Positions 40,760 to 52,799 of a stretch of 64,000 bases of DNA are shown one piece after another. The stretch spans positions 249,112,764 to 249,176,763 of the forward strand of contig OY282559.1 in NCBI GenBank assembly GCA_958295665.1, in the 5' to 3' direction. This DNA is from Tipula vernalis. Lineage: Eukaryota > Arthropoda > Insecta > Diptera > Tipulidae. Positions within the stretch are counted from its first letter, which is position 1. Each line of letters begins with the position of its first letter. The position numbers and the translations under genes were made by a program. Under the pieces are notes generated by a model. It made no database searches, was not told the origin of the DNA, and worked only from the letters and a program-made list of their open reading frames with translations.

Positions 40760-42276
40760 ACGGAATGTTAGGAGAGTTTAAAGGAGTTTGAGGAGGGAAA
40801 AAACGATGTTCGGGATGAGGAGGAGGATGTGGACAATTTGATAGATAAAGATTTTAATTTATAATTATGTATATTTATTTTGGTGCTGTTTCGGTAAAAT
40901 TGTAAATGGTCAATTTTATATGGTGGGTCTAGCCAAAGAAAAGGAAAAGTCGAGAAACACTATCGCTCTGAGAAATCATCATATTATGCTAACTTAAATT
41001 ACATACAATATTATTATTAAATATGGCAAAATAGTAACTCTTAAAGGCGAAGCTGCTAGTGCTGATATCGTCGCTGCGAAACGTTCCCCAGTCGATTTAA
41101 AAGCATTAATTCACGATGGATGCTATTCTCCAAAAAAAGTTTTTAATGTCGACGAGGCTTGTTTTGGAAAAGGTTCCATAAAATAACTTTCACATCCAAA
41201 ACGGAAAAATCTGCATCTGGCTTTAAAGCGGGCAGAGATAGATTGACTCTGCTTCTGGGCGGTAATGCCAATGGAGATTTTAAGTTTCAACCCCTCCTTA
41301 TTTACCAGTCTGAAAATCCTAGAGCTTTGAAGGGTTATTCAAAAGATCGGCTTTCTGTTCATTGGCGATCAAACAAGAAAGCCTGGACGACAGCATTGTT
41401 ATTTAAAAGAGAACTTGGACTTTCAAGCTTTGGTTTTAGTAGATAATGCTCCTGGCCACCCAGACTATGTTGATTAACTATCCGAAAATGTTAAATTGCT
41501 ATTTTTGCCACCAAACACCACGTCTGTACTGCCGTGCTAAGAAAAAAAGTCACATATGGTATATAAAGAATAGAACAAGCACACAAGTGGCTCATTGAAA
41601 GCAAGAATCGAGAAATTTGTTTTAATAGCAAAATTAATTTCATATATTTTGAAACGATTATTCGAGAAAAAGGTGTCCATATTATAGCACAATCCTTAAA
41701 AACGACTAAACAACTGCTCATGCTTTAACAAATTGCAAAGAAGTAAAGCACATATTATTTTGCCAACACTTTTACTTGTCGAATCGAACCTACATTTATG
41801 TTTTACATATTTTATTACTTAGTAGTATGTGCTTTGTGTGAAATTTTATTAGCGCAAAATATTGATCTAGATGGGTTGGTGCTATGTACCAGCAACGAAC
41901 TTAATTATTCCATTAAACCCGATTATAAAGGTAATTAACTTACATTTCTACTAAAATTACCCACCTAAATCAATTATAAATTTCAAAATTATCTTTCATC
42001 AATCACCTGTAATCTTATTTTTAAAAGTTCCTTATTTTGCATAAAAGTTAATATGTATATAAACAAATCAAACATATACATAATGTACTATATTCCATTG
42101 GACTTGTTTTTAATTTTTTTTTTTGTTTTATTATCCATAATTTTTGTATAGACAAAAACCAAAAATTTAACAATAAAAATAAAAAATGCAAAGGAGGTAT
42201 ACTTTATTACGTATGTTTTTGTGAGGTTTATGTGTATTCTTGAATATAATTTCATTCGTATTTTCATGATTTTTGT
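40760..42276 (-). repeat. Right inverted arm, interrupted by a Tigger fragment
   Basis: Pairs with 36331-37110 and, less well, with parts of 37330-37900. The pairing breaks between GGCAAAATA (ending 41033) and TATAAAGAA (from 41561), exactly where the Tigger fragment lies. Confidence 0.8.
41034..41560 (+). pseudogene. Tigger (pogo) transposase fragment within the arm
   Basis: KGEAASADIVAAKRS, SPKKVFNVDEACF (first catalytic Asp), GFKAGRDRLTLLLGGNANGD, PLLIYQSENPRAL and, after a frameshift, VDNAPGHP (second Asp) and LLFLPPNTTSVL are the DDE core of a Tigger transposase. Both the HTH region and the C-terminus are missing. Junctions fall at TA-containing sequence, but no Tigger TIRs border it. 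Confidence 0.85.
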
Positions 42277-43660
42277 ATATGAATTTTATTCAAAATAAAT
42301 AAGCAGATTTGTGAATTCGGCAAAACACGAAGAATTTACAACTTTGTTTTGGTTTTTGGTTTTTAGTTTTATAAAATAAAAGAAAAGGATGAAAATATGA
42401 ATTTATATATCGGTCTCTTTCTCGTTTTGGTAGATTTTATTTGGAGTAATTTTCATAGATCGAATTAACTTATGTAAATTTGAGCCATACAAGATCGACA
42501 TCTGGTATAGTTGTCTGTGGTAATAGTAAAATCGGTGCTTCTTCGATATTTAGATAGAAATTTATAAACAATAAATTTGGTGTGTGGCTGTGTTGCGGCG
42601 CATTCAGTCCAACAAATATAACATTTTTAATTTTAATTTTTTTTTTGTGAAATGTAATATTATAACAAAAAAAAAAAAATCCTTTTTAACTTTGCAATAA
42701 ATTCCATCACTCTGCAAAAACTTTTGTTGGTAAATTTTATTTTATTTGGTTTTGTGGTTTTTCGTATTTATGTTATTTCTCGTTATAAATTTTTATTGCA
42801 ATTTTAGATGTGTTCTATTTAATTTTTTATTATTGTTATAAACATAATAGCTACCACTGCCAGCACAAATAAATTATGTAATAAAAAATATCAATAGCTT
42901 TTAAATTAAGAGCGTTTGGTAGAGACGCGAAATATAAATATTGTATATAACACAAAAATTCAATTATGGCTTTTAAAATGATTTGATGAGCGAATCATAT
43001 CTCTATCTGTCCTATTATAAACTTTATCAAGCGTAAAGCAATAAATTATCATGCAGTTTTAGTTTCATATATGCATAAGCTTGGAAATTCGATTTATGTA
43101 CATATATAGTTCTAAAAAAAAAGAAGCAAAATTAAGTCCATATAGTATTCATATTTCCGTCGCTTTGAGGTGTCTGAAGCAAATTATTTATTATATTCTT
43201 CAGACCGTAAAACAAATTGCACTAATCTTGAAAATCTTGTAAGGAATTGCAAAGCTTTTACAACATAACTCTTTGTTTCACTTTACAAATTTATTTATTA
43301 CTAGAAATACCTGAGATAGAAGAAAACATGTTCATGAAAATTAGTCGTTACTCCAGGCTCCCAGCTAATTTCCAACATAGCTTATCTATTACTAAGGCTA
43401 TTTCAACCAAACAAAGGATGCGTAAGGTAAATACACTAAATTGGGTAAATGTAAATGGTGTTCCAATTTGAGGTTAATTTATAAATTTTTAACATGGCTA
43501 GTAATGGAAAATAATGTTTTGTAAGTAGCCTGCTGCTGCTATACGGCAAGCTACGATTTTTTTACCAAAATGTTCGATGACATTGCAGCATAAATTCAGT
43601 TCAATTTCTCGAATACAATTAATAACAATATTAAGGGCTGAAACCACATGAGGTGGTCAG
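42277..43660. other. AT-rich DNA, nothing recognised
   Basis: No domain-bearing frame or repeat with a partner elsewhere in the window was identified. Confidence 0.4.
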
Positions 43661-43669
43661 AACTTCGGT

Positions 43670-44030
43670 CTTGATTAATTTAACTCCCAAATCAATCCCG
43701 AAATGAATCTCTTAAGTCAATCTTTAGTTCAGTCTCCAACTCAATATACAAATCAACCTCTATTTAAATCGCAACATTATTCTAAATGCAATCACCAAAT
43801 TAACCGCCAACCAAACCCTCAAATCAATCACCAAATCAACCCCAAATCAACTTTCAAATCAACCCTTAAATAATTCCCAAACCGAACACTTAACCCCATT
43901 GCAGGCTAACGAAACCCTAACTCAACTTCAACTCAACTTAGCTCGAACTAAATCCAAACCCCCTCAACTCATACCATCAACATCATACCATCATCATCAT
44001 CATACCACCATCACCATTAACTTCACCATC
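43670..44030 (+). repeat. Low-complexity CAAATCAACC / AACTCAACTT tract
   Basis: Purine-asymmetric A/C-rich repeats with phrases such as CAAATCAACC and CTCAACTCAA, ending in a CATCATCAT run near 43980-44010. The same type of sequence resumes at 45541. Confidence 0.65.
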
Positions 44031-44049
44031 ACACAATTTTTATATAAAA

Positions 44050-44734
44050 ACCATCATACCATTATGGTGGTTTGGCGTCTATTGGAGGGGGGGCCAAAGT
44101 TGAGTAGATTAATCTACCAGCTCCGTAAACTTCCAGTAGGGTGTGCATCACGTGAGTTGTTCTGGTCATATCATTAGGCAGCTGCGTGATAGGTACAATT
44201 GTGTAAGGGATAACCTGTTCACAATTCGCAAGTGTACGTGCTGCCTCCTCGTGGCAACCACTGGTAACTAAGGCCATTTGTCACATTTTAGGCCATTTGG
44301 CACAGGCTAAAGTACGGCGATAAAGGAGAAAACCTTGACAAAAAACCTTAATCTAAGGTGGAACAGCATATGCCGATGGATGAATGGCTGATAGGGTAAT
44401 CAGTCCAAAATATGCGGACTCTGGATACCAGGCGCCCTCTATCCAGGCGATTTACAACTCCCAGCAACTCGTAAGAGTAAAATCAAACGGAATACGGGGC
44501 AGGAGTAGGAATATAAGGGAGTGGGACAGCCCTCTCGAAGTCCTTGGGCTCCAATGCTACCGTCTTTCTAGTGGAACTACATGCTGTAGTAAACATCTAG
44601 GAATGAGAGCAATAAGCCCAGATAGTCTGTATCACGTACCGGGAGGCAGTATTGTCAGGCAATAAGAACCTATTGACTGGACGGATAATTAGGCAGGGTC
44701 CAGCCCAATAGATTTTTAAGATCGCAGTGCGAGG
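44050..44734 (+). pseudogene. Non-LTR retrotransposon 3' fragment(s)
   Basis: The last part (about 44590-44730: GGAATGAGAGCAATAAGC through GACTGGACGGATAAT and CGCAGTGCGAGG) is the same family as the non-LTR tail at 18040-18180. An earlier part (44213-44370: ACAATTCGCAAGTG ... GTGGAACAGCAT) recurs at 52999-53137. No complete domain can be read. The fragment is cut at 44734 by the foldback element. Confidence 0.55.
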
Positions 44735-45412
44735 AACCTTTAGCAAATTATATGTATGACCAATTAGGATGGAATTTGCCTATTTCTTAGCCGGTTTTAG
44801 TGGAATTTGAAATGGGATTCTTAAATGATTTTTAGATGAAGTTATGGAATATGGCAACAGCTTTATCTAAAACTCTTTTTAGAACGCCATTTCCATCGCA
44901 ATGTCAAAATTCATCATAATCGGTTAAGAAAAGGCAAGTTCCATCTTACTTCACCATATTCCAGAACTTTATCCAAAAATCACTTTAGTATTCCGTTTCC
45001 ATTGCGGATGTCAAATTTCACTCAAATCCGTTAAGAAAAAGCCAAGTTCCGACCTAACTGCCCATATTCCACAACTTAATCTAAAAATCATTTTAGAACC
45101 TCATTTAGAACGCACATGTCAAATTTCAACATAATCGCGTAAGAAATAGCCAAGTTCCATCTTACCTGGCCATATTCCAGAGCTTTATCTGAAAATCATT
45201 TTAGAATCCCATTTCCAACGCACATGTCGAATTTCATCATAATCGGTTGATAAATAGACAAGTTCCCTCATACTTTTCCATATTCCAGAATTTCATCCAA
45301 AACTCATTTTAGAATCCAATTTTCATCGCGGAAGTCAAATTTCACTAAAATCAGTTATGAAATAGATAAGTTCTATCCTAATTGGCCATTCATTTAATTT
45401 GCTAAAGGTTTA
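44735..45412. mobile_element. Foldback element with 108-bp internal tandem repeats
   Basis: The left end AACCTTTAGCAAATTATATG and the right end (complement of AACCTTTAGCAAATTAAATG) begin inverted repeats of about 130 bp. Within the right side the unit containing AAGTTCC, CCATATTCCAGA and TCATTTTAGAA repeats about every 108 bases (AAGTT at 44936, 45044, 45152, 45260 and 45369). One arm is thus a single unit and the other an expanded array. A lone unit also occurs at 49078-49170. No coding capacity. Confidence 0.85.
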
Positions 45413-45540
45413 ATTTGAAATGTAAAAGGTTCAATTTGAGGTTTGAGATATTAACAGTGACCTTCAAATTGGTCAATTCGTGTGGATTTGTTTAAATATC
45501 ATACACATATGCTGTACATACATTTAAACACTTAGTTTAT

Positions 45541-45815
45541 TTTATAGATTGCTCAACTGCTCACTAAACACTGGTCCAACACAATCTCAACCCCCAATTC
45601 AACCCGCAAACGGCCTCCAACTCAACCCTCGACCCAACCGCAAACTCTTTTTCAACCTAATCCTCAAACAAACATACATAAAAAATTGGTCAACTGCTCA
45701 CTATATCTTAATTCAACCCCAACTCAACTCCAACTCAACTCTAACTTAACCTTTAATTCAACCCCAAACTCAATACCCAACTCAATATTCAAACCAGCAT
45801 ACATAAAAAATTGGT
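45541..45815 (+). repeat. Two ~125-bp units of C/A-rich repeat
   Basis: TCAACTGCTCACTA at 45552 and 45691, and CATACATAAAAAATTGGT at 45674 and 45798, mark two units. Between the marks the sequence is a degenerate CAACTCAACC repeat resembling 43670-44030. Confidence 0.65.
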
Positions 45816-46006
45816 AAATATTTCTATAATCAGGTATTTCTATAATCGAACAAGCCGTACCATGTACCATGGGTACAGACATACAGACATCCAGACAGAC
45901 GGAATGACATTTTTTTTTTGCTGTTTTATACTCAGGGACTTGAGGGGAAAACGTCGAGAAAAGTGGTTCTAGACCAACCAAACTTTGGATCATTTTTGAC
46001 AGGATT

Positions 46007-46324
46007 TCAATACTTTGGTCTTTTTAGACCGAAGTAATTCTTCTTTAGGTCTTTTGCCTTCAAATAGCCCCTTATTAAAAAATCTAGGGGTGCTAGATCA
46101 TAAGATCTAGGCGGCCAATTAATGTTCGCACGAAACCACATATTCTGGACATCCGTACCTTCCAATTCATTAAACAAAATATTGGTAGTCAGATTCCGAT
46201 ATCGCGGTGCATTTACAGTAACAGCAATCCCAGCTTCGTTTTCAAAAAAATACGTTCCGATTACTTCACCAGCCCAAAAACCACACCAGACAATCACATT
46301 CTGTGGATACATCGGTTTTTCCAT
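46007..46324 (-). pseudogene. Tc1/mariner-superfamily transposase fragment (DDE_3)
   Basis: KPMYPQNVIVWCGFWAGEVIG, YFFENEAGIAVTVNAPRYRN and NMWFRANINWPPRSYDLAPLDF are hallmarks of mariner-like DD37E-type transposases. The catalytic block between NMWF and NWPPRS (with the second Asp) is deleted, so the frame continues across the gap. Only the C-terminal half is present. Confidence 0.75.
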
Positions 46325-46619
46325 TCGACAATTTTATTTCCATCCAGTTTAAAATTTTCGTCCAATCACGTGACAACGTAATCCAAAGCCTGATGGCTTT
46401 ATTTTTTAAGTTATCTGAATCTTGTATGAATAAAGTGGTCGGTGGTATGTGTAGTTGCTGTAAACTTACTAACACTAACACTAACAACAGCAACATTTTC
46501 GGCTTTACTACAAAATCCTGGTTTTCAAAATCCTTGTTTTGAAAGGTATATTTTTTTAAAAATCCTGACAAAGGAAAATTTTAATTTTGAAACGGAATTT
46601 CATAGGACACCCGTAAAAT

Positions 46620-46790
46620 AAAAATAAAAATCGTGATTTTCTGAAAACCGGGATTTTTTTTGTTCCAGGACCGGGATTTTAGAAACCGCGATTTTAAAAA
46701 CCGAGATTTTGAAAATCAGGATTAACAAAATAAACAGGATTTTGATAAATCGGGATTTTGAAAATCGGAATTTTGTTACACACCCAATAT
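46620..46790 (+). repeat. Degenerate repeat of AAAATCGGGATTTTG
   Basis: About ten imperfect copies of a 15-18-base unit (ACCGGGATTTT, AACCGCGATTTTA, AATCAGGAT and so on). Function unknown. Confidence 0.65.
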
Positions 46791-47404
46791 TTTATTCTGA
46801 ACGACCACTACCATGGTATATTTTGCTGTTTTAACCTGTGCCGAACCAGTTTCCACAATTTTGTAACAATTTTTCGAATGGCCACAATTGACGGATAATC
46901 TTCTCTACCATATTCTACACGAAACTTTCTTATTTAATTATTGTCGAATATATTTCCACGGTAATCGTAATACAACAACTAGTCATATCAAAGTCTTGTT
47001 CGAAATGTAATAATGATAAGCGAATACTGGGAAGTAAGGAATTTCTCCGCTCTTTTGTTCATTCCAATCAGTATTTTCACGTGGGTTGTCTTGACTCAAC
47101 TGGAAATTTACTGCAGTGAATTGGTTAAAGCTATTAAAAGAATGCCCGTTTGCGTTTTTTAACAAATATTTGCTGCTACTCCCGTCACTGTATGTAGCGG
47201 CACAGGTCTCAATAAACAAAATCAATTTTTTATTAACAAATAACTCATACTTACAAATCTGTTGCATTGATTCCGTCAATATATTTGATTAAATGATTTA
47301 TAGAAAATAACTGCTGTTACATTATCGAGGATAGTAGAGGCAGGCTCAAAATTCTTGAAACTAGATACCAAACTTTCAATTAACTCGAACTACAGTTATT
47401 TGAA
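46791..47404. other. Non-coding, ahead of the BEL/Pao remnant
   Basis: No LTR or domain was recognised here, although the position would suit the leader of the BEL/Pao element. Confidence 0.35.
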
Positions 47405-49077
47405 GTGCCAAATTACGAACAAATAACTGACAAGGTTGATGAGGTATATTACAAGGCAAAAACGTTATTAAGTAAAGCATATGATAACGATCGAGGTCAA
47501 ACTAATGCTACTCGTGATATTAATGCCACGCTGAGACAGTTTATTGATCAGCAGAAAACCTTCTATGAGGCGTTTACATTTTGCAACACGTGGGTCTTCC
47601 TAAAATAGACATTGAGAAGTTTTCGGGCGATTATAAGCAATGGGCATCTTTCCACGATTGGTTTATCAGCACAGTGCATGGCAATGAAAAAATCAGCAAC
47701 GTGCACAAATTTCAAATACTGAAAGGTGTACTTACGGATGAAGCTGCCGGTACAATAAGATGACTCCAATCGTTTTGTCATTAATCCAGAGCTTTATCGA
47801 TCAAAAGCAGTGTACGCATCCATCAGGCAGGGAATTGCGCCGCATTACGGAAACTGCGGATGAAATAATTCGTGGGTTGCGCGCATTAGGCCCTTGGGCA
47901 ACCGAGTCGGTCGAAAAGGATTTTTCAAGTTTTGCGATACAGAGATTAAAAGAGGTTCTACAAAATCATTCTCACCATAGTTGAATGGCAAGCCTGTAGA
48001 TAAAAGCACCTGCTGTTCAGATGTGTAGTGTTCAACAAAAAAAATTGTGGAGGACAGAACAAGGTTTGTAAGTGAGAAGGATTTGTGTAGCAATTCTCTA
48101 AGGAGCGGCCGCCCAACCACGAAATGCTTTTCGAAATTGTCATGTCGCTCATGCAATGGAAGGCATAACGCATTGTACAACAGATCATGCTGAAACAAAA
48201 ACCGATTCCTGTAAATCATCAACATATTTGTCACTTAATGAACCCTTGGCAGAAGCACCGACAGGATTAAACGACGAACCATCCCAAAGTATCACCAACT
48301 GCCAGACGACTAATATGCAGGTTTTACGTTAGCGGATTCTGGCTCACAAACGTCATTTGTGACCAAATTTTGCGCAAAACGCCTAGATCTAAGGTGAAGT
48401 CAAGCTTGCATGACAATATACGGCCTAGCATCCACTTCAGTTGGAACAACCAAGGAGAAAATTGATATAGACAAGCGCTACAGTTTCACGATATCGTGTC
48501 ATATCATCAACCAAATCACAACTTTGCTACCCACAAAACATATCGTATATAATAAACAACAGATTACGAGATTTAACTGGCAGATCCGCAGTTTGCTATA
48601 GGATTGAAGGGTTACCTACATTACAATAGTCAACACTGGGTTGGTTAAATGCTGGAACATGGAACGCTCCAGCATTAAGTACTTCCAACTTACATTCCAC
48701 CGCTAAACCAACCATTGAATCCACTAGCGAAGATATTAAAGTTGAAGTAGTCGCAGAACCAGTTGTGAAAACAACTACGAGCAGTCAATGAGCCGAGTTT
48801 AAGGAGCCGAGGCCATCACTAGGTAGTTCGTTTGAAGCAGCACATCGTAGATTGTTAGCGATGGAGAAAACAATTTTCGCAAATGACCGAATTCTTTAAA
48901 TCATACAAATCATTCATGACCGAATATATTGCATTGGACCACAGGAGTTACTTACTTGCACAGAAGATTCCAGAGCGAGATTAGCGTCAGTAGCACCATC
49001 ACTCAACTGCGAGTCATTTTTGATGCTTCGTGCAAAACAAGATCACAGGTGTCACTGAATGACATTCTAAAAATTGG
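47405..49077 (+). pseudogene. BEL/Pao LTR retrotransposon, gag to RT remnant
   Basis: Gag: VDEVYYKAKTLLSKAYDN, then VGLPKIDIEKFSGDYKQWAS and FHDWFISTVHGNEKIS, the conserved BEL Gag (DUF1759) start, followed by ELRRITETADEIIRGLRALG in a shifted frame. Protease: ADSGSQTSFVTKFCAKRL and IYGLASTSVGTTKEKIDI near 48325-48475. RT: FKSYKSFMTEYIALDH and LRVIFDASCKTRSQVSLNDI near 48890-49075. Many stops and frameshifts. The RT ends abruptly at a foldback repeat unit. No LTRs were recognised. Confidence 0.85.
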
Positions 49078-49170
49078 TGTCAAATTTCATCGTAATCGGT
49101 TGAGAAGCATACAAGTTCCACAATAGTTGGCCATATTCCAGAACTTCATTCAAAAATCATTTTAGAAAAA
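49078..49170 (+). repeat. Single 108-bp foldback unit inside BEL RT
   Basis: GTCAAATTTCATCGTAATCG to CATTTTAGAA matches the unit of the 44735-45412 element. It interrupts the BEL RT just after SLNDILKIG. Confidence 0.75.
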
Positions 49171-50999
49171 TTATTACCGCGCTACATACCTGACCTGCTT
49201 TTATCGAAGTTTTATTGCTCTATTTACTTATTTGGTTTGGATACCACTGCCCTACATAAAATAAAATAATAAAGCTGGGTCAAGGTCTTTTTATCAGCAC
49301 GCTTAAATTATGCCAGATGAATTGGCTGTTGGATAAAATATAAAATGCATTCTACCATTCCATATTATTAAATATTCATCAAGGGCATAATATTATAACA
49401 AATGGGTAGTTGTGAGATCCCAATATTTTATTACATTTTGATTAGCTGAATAATTTTATTATTATAATGCTTTGATATTTTTCCATGCGGAACTACATTT
49501 CCCATAACTTGAATAAAATATACAAGAGCAAGTACATAATAGATAGAAGGAAATCGAAAAAACATCCAGAATAAAATCTTGTGAAATATTGTATAGACGT
49601 CGGAAATAAATAAAGCTAAGGCATACAACGGCAGAACAACAAAACAAAACGCCCGTAAGCCCTAAAGCACAATTTTCTTTAACTTTAAGTAAATGAGATT
49701 TGTATAACAAACAGAAAATGGTTGTTAGTTCTCTACGGTTTTCGTTTTTGATTGAAATTTTGCCCTTTTTCTTGACTTCATATAGATTTAAATTTTTTTA
49801 TTGTTTGGTTGTAATATATCCTTGTACGTTGGTTTATGCGAGAGTTCAGGAAATATGAATGATTTGTCTTAATATACGAATTGGGGTCAATATCGAATGA
49901 AATTCGTTTTGCTCTAGGCTGCCTTTTATAATATGAATACAGTTTGAAAGGTTAGGTTTTGTTATTAAAACAAAATAACTAATAATTGCTTAGGATTTTC
50001 TAATTAATTATTACCAATTTCGAATTTTTAATACTTCACCTACAATTGATTGTATTTAATAGTTTATGTTGAGAAAAACCTATGAAACCAAATTGCACAA
50101 AAGTAATCTTTCTTCCAAGACCCCAATCCCCAGACCAACGTTTCAATACCGATAGCTATTGTATAGTAGCTGCATTTCTTGAAGCATAGTGATCAAAATT
50201 TACATGTGAAACAACCACAACATTTGATTCAACATTCATTTTGGATCACAAATGATGATCTAAAAATAGTTCAACAATATTTTGTAAAGCGACAGAGAAT
50301 ATGATGAATCCAGTACGAGTATGAAGAGGCAGATTCAAAACGAAACGAGACAAACGTCAAGAAATGCGACTAGTATCAAAATGTCGAACGGGTTAGAAAA
50401 TTAAAAATATTTTGTTCAAAAAAGAAAGAAAAATAAAATTCTTTATTTTTTAAGTTTTGGAAACTAAAAGACTTATGATCGATTCCACAATAATGTTACC
50501 AGACCGTTAGCTTGATTTAACTGGCCGTTAGTGAAAGAAAAGTTGTTTTACAACCGTCTGATACATCTCTAGGTAACTAAACTACAGAAATTTGGCTTGT
50601 TAACTATTTACCCTTTAATTACATTGCTATCAGTGCTGTTAATAAAAGATATTAACACTTTTATCTGTCAACTTTTAAATTACATAAACTGAAATTTAAT
50701 AAATGCGGTTTGGATTATAAAAAAAGAATGGAAATGTTTAAAAAATCACACACTGGATTCGAATGACAATGACGATGATGATGATAATTTTTTTATCATT
50801 AGCTTCAGAGACTCCAAAGTCGCGCCAATATTCAGAGCGTCCGGATGTCTTATTTAAATATGTGGATTGTAAAATTCAAGAACGGTCCAAGTTTTCAGTG
50901 TTAGAGAAAATTTTTCTTTTGTTACCCTCTTCTATCAGAATGCCTACGACACAGGAGGAAATAAAGAGAAGAAGGAGTGATGTTAATACCCTGATTAAC
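49171..50999. other. AT-rich DNA, no recognised gene
   Basis: An 80-codon frame at 50763-51005 opens with codons from an ATGACGATG-like microsatellite and has no identifiable domain. Nothing else is supported. Confidence 0.35.
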
Positions 51000-52710
51000 C
51001 ATTAGGTTCTTTATTTAGATGATCTCATTCAATGAAAGAATTTTGCTGCTTGGGTTTTCCACCTTCGTTCTTATTATTGTATCCGGGATGTCTTCCAAAA
51101 TTGTATCAATGCTGTCTATGTTTACTATTGTGGCCAGCATTTCCGTTAATACTACTCGGTTTACCATTGTATTATTTTTTAACGTCTGTTCTAAATTATT
51201 TATTTTAATTTGGGTAGATTATCAGGTGGAAGCGGGTCATTTGTTAAGACTTTCATTGTAATCTTAAAATTATCGACTTTTTATAGGTATACCTGGTTGG
51301 ATTAATATGTAGTCGTTCAATTTTTTGAATTCTGACATCAGCGTTTCTCGTGCTACACGTTACAATATGGTTAAAGAAATTTTGCGCTGGGTAGTATCGA
51401 AGAAATTTGAATATTTGGTTCTTTAAAGATATCGTATTTGACTTATAGTTGATTATAGCATTCATTTAAGAATTTGTGAAAATTTAATTGATAATAGGTT
51501 TGGTCTGGTAGGTTATGTCCTAGAAAGTTTATTTTACCTTTCTTCTTGAGTTGGTGGTCTCCTAGAGTATTTTTGCCCATTGTTTGCTTTAATTGTGTGA
51601 GATTGTTTTGGATAATGCCTGGTTTGATAACATTTTTGCTAGCACCAGTATCTATTAACAATGTTATTGTCTGATGTAACTTGTTACAATAATACTGCAG
51701 GTATGGGAGGAAATTTAACTTTCCATATCCGAACTCAGGTCTTCTTGAAAATTTCCCGAGTTCGCTTGATCGCTCTCTTCTAAATATTCGTCGTTTAAAT
51801 CACCCTTCCCTTCCTTGATTCTATCTGAAACTTCGTGATTATTTATGACCCTTCTATTAAAGGAATTCCTTGGTTTCAACAAAGGATCCACCTCCATTGG
51901 TGTTGGTGCTTCCTTTACCGAATAACTTGGTTTGTTGAAATAGTGGTTCTTTGTGGTTTTTGTGGTACGCTGTTAAATTTATATTGCATATTTTGTACGG
52001 TATTTACTGTTTTTCGAGTATGGTTTGATATTAGCTCATTTGAGCTAAATTTACACAAAAATGTGTATGCTTCTTACACATCCCGTAGTCTAGCCGCTTG
52101 CGCGTACTCGAAGTATGGTTTTCGGAGGCCTAATTTGAAGGCGGCTAATGCGTCTTATTTAATAAATGCACTTACTGCTGGCCATGTTCTTTTGTAAATG
52201 GTATTTTTCCTTGCTTGCGTTTTGATATTCTGTACAATGTTCTTAGTTATCTTAAAGTAAGCATGTACAGATTATCGCCCTGTTTTGTAGCACAGAGCTG
52301 CGCTTTATAATACGACAGTTCCTGTCTGTCGCCTAGCACTTCTGTAAGAATTTCCTTGATTTCAGGAGACGTTTGGAGATTTTCAGCCAGGCACAATATG
52401 TTCTTGGGTTTCCCTTCAATTTTATTGCTAACACATTGCAGGTATAGTGAAAATTGTGTTTCCGTCACCAACGGGGAAAAAACTTTTAAAGTGCTGTTTG
52501 AAGCCAATCGGAAAGCTGTTTCTTATTTCCATCATATTTTAGGATTGATTTAATATTTTCAATTTTATTCTCTCGAACTTCAACCTTTGATTGTTCGTCG
52601 AGTTTTCGTCCTAGATATGCTAGCGCTGCCGCATGTTCAGCGGACTTTCCAGTCATTTGTTTCAGCTGCCCTAGGACAATATTTAGTTGTTCTGTGATTT
52701 GTTGTTCCAT
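51000..52710 (-). pseudogene. Gypsy-type gag-protease remnant
   Basis: Read leftward: an N-terminal helix-rich segment (EQQITEQLNIVLGQLKQM, KSILKYDGNKKQLSDWLQTA), then ETQFSLYLQCVSNKIEGKP and AAFKLGLRKPYFEYAQAAR, in the style of 17.6/297 Gags; APTPMEVDPLL marks the Gag C-terminus. The protease active site LIDTGASKNVIKPG is at about 51660-51620. The frame continues into the protease-RT linker (RIQKIERLHINPTRYT) and is then lost. Stops and frameshifts separate the blocks. RT is not present. Confidence 0.7.
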
Positions 52711-52799
52711 TTTAAAGGAATTGTCGTCTAGAAGGCCAATATTTAATTGACGGTTATTATCAAACCTTTCAATCGACCTTTTCTTCGTACTCAGATCTT

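Larger units (their letters stand above)
36331..42276 (-). mobile_element. P-superfamily element with very long inverted arms
   Basis: The sequence at 36331-37110 is the reverse complement of 41561-42276 plus 40970-41033; the outermost matching word is ACAAAAATCATGAAAATACG. Weaker inverted matches continue inward (37330-37425 with 40865-40970; 37820-37900 with 40760-40850). Between the arms lies a decayed THAP-domain P-type transposase on the minus strand. Long foldback-like TIRs plus a THAP transposase are known for Galileo, so the architecture is precedented, but I cannot say it is the same family. No target duplication was found. Confidence 0.75.

Noticed and set aside
36331..42276. Canonical P element of the Drosophila type
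   Set aside because: The arms are hundreds of bases long, the short canonical P ends were not found, and no 8-bp duplication is visible; only superfamily-level assignment is justified.
43247..43471. 74-codon plus-strand frame
   Set aside because: No recognisable domain or signal; length is unremarkable for this composition.
43980..44010. CAT-rich tract as a coding poly-histidine segment
   Set aside because: It is part of a low-complexity repeat that continues in non-coding form; no gene surrounds it.
50763..51005. 80-codon frame starting in a run of Met/Thr codons
   Set aside because: It begins in a simple ATGACGATG-type repeat and no family was recognised, so it is not called as a gene.
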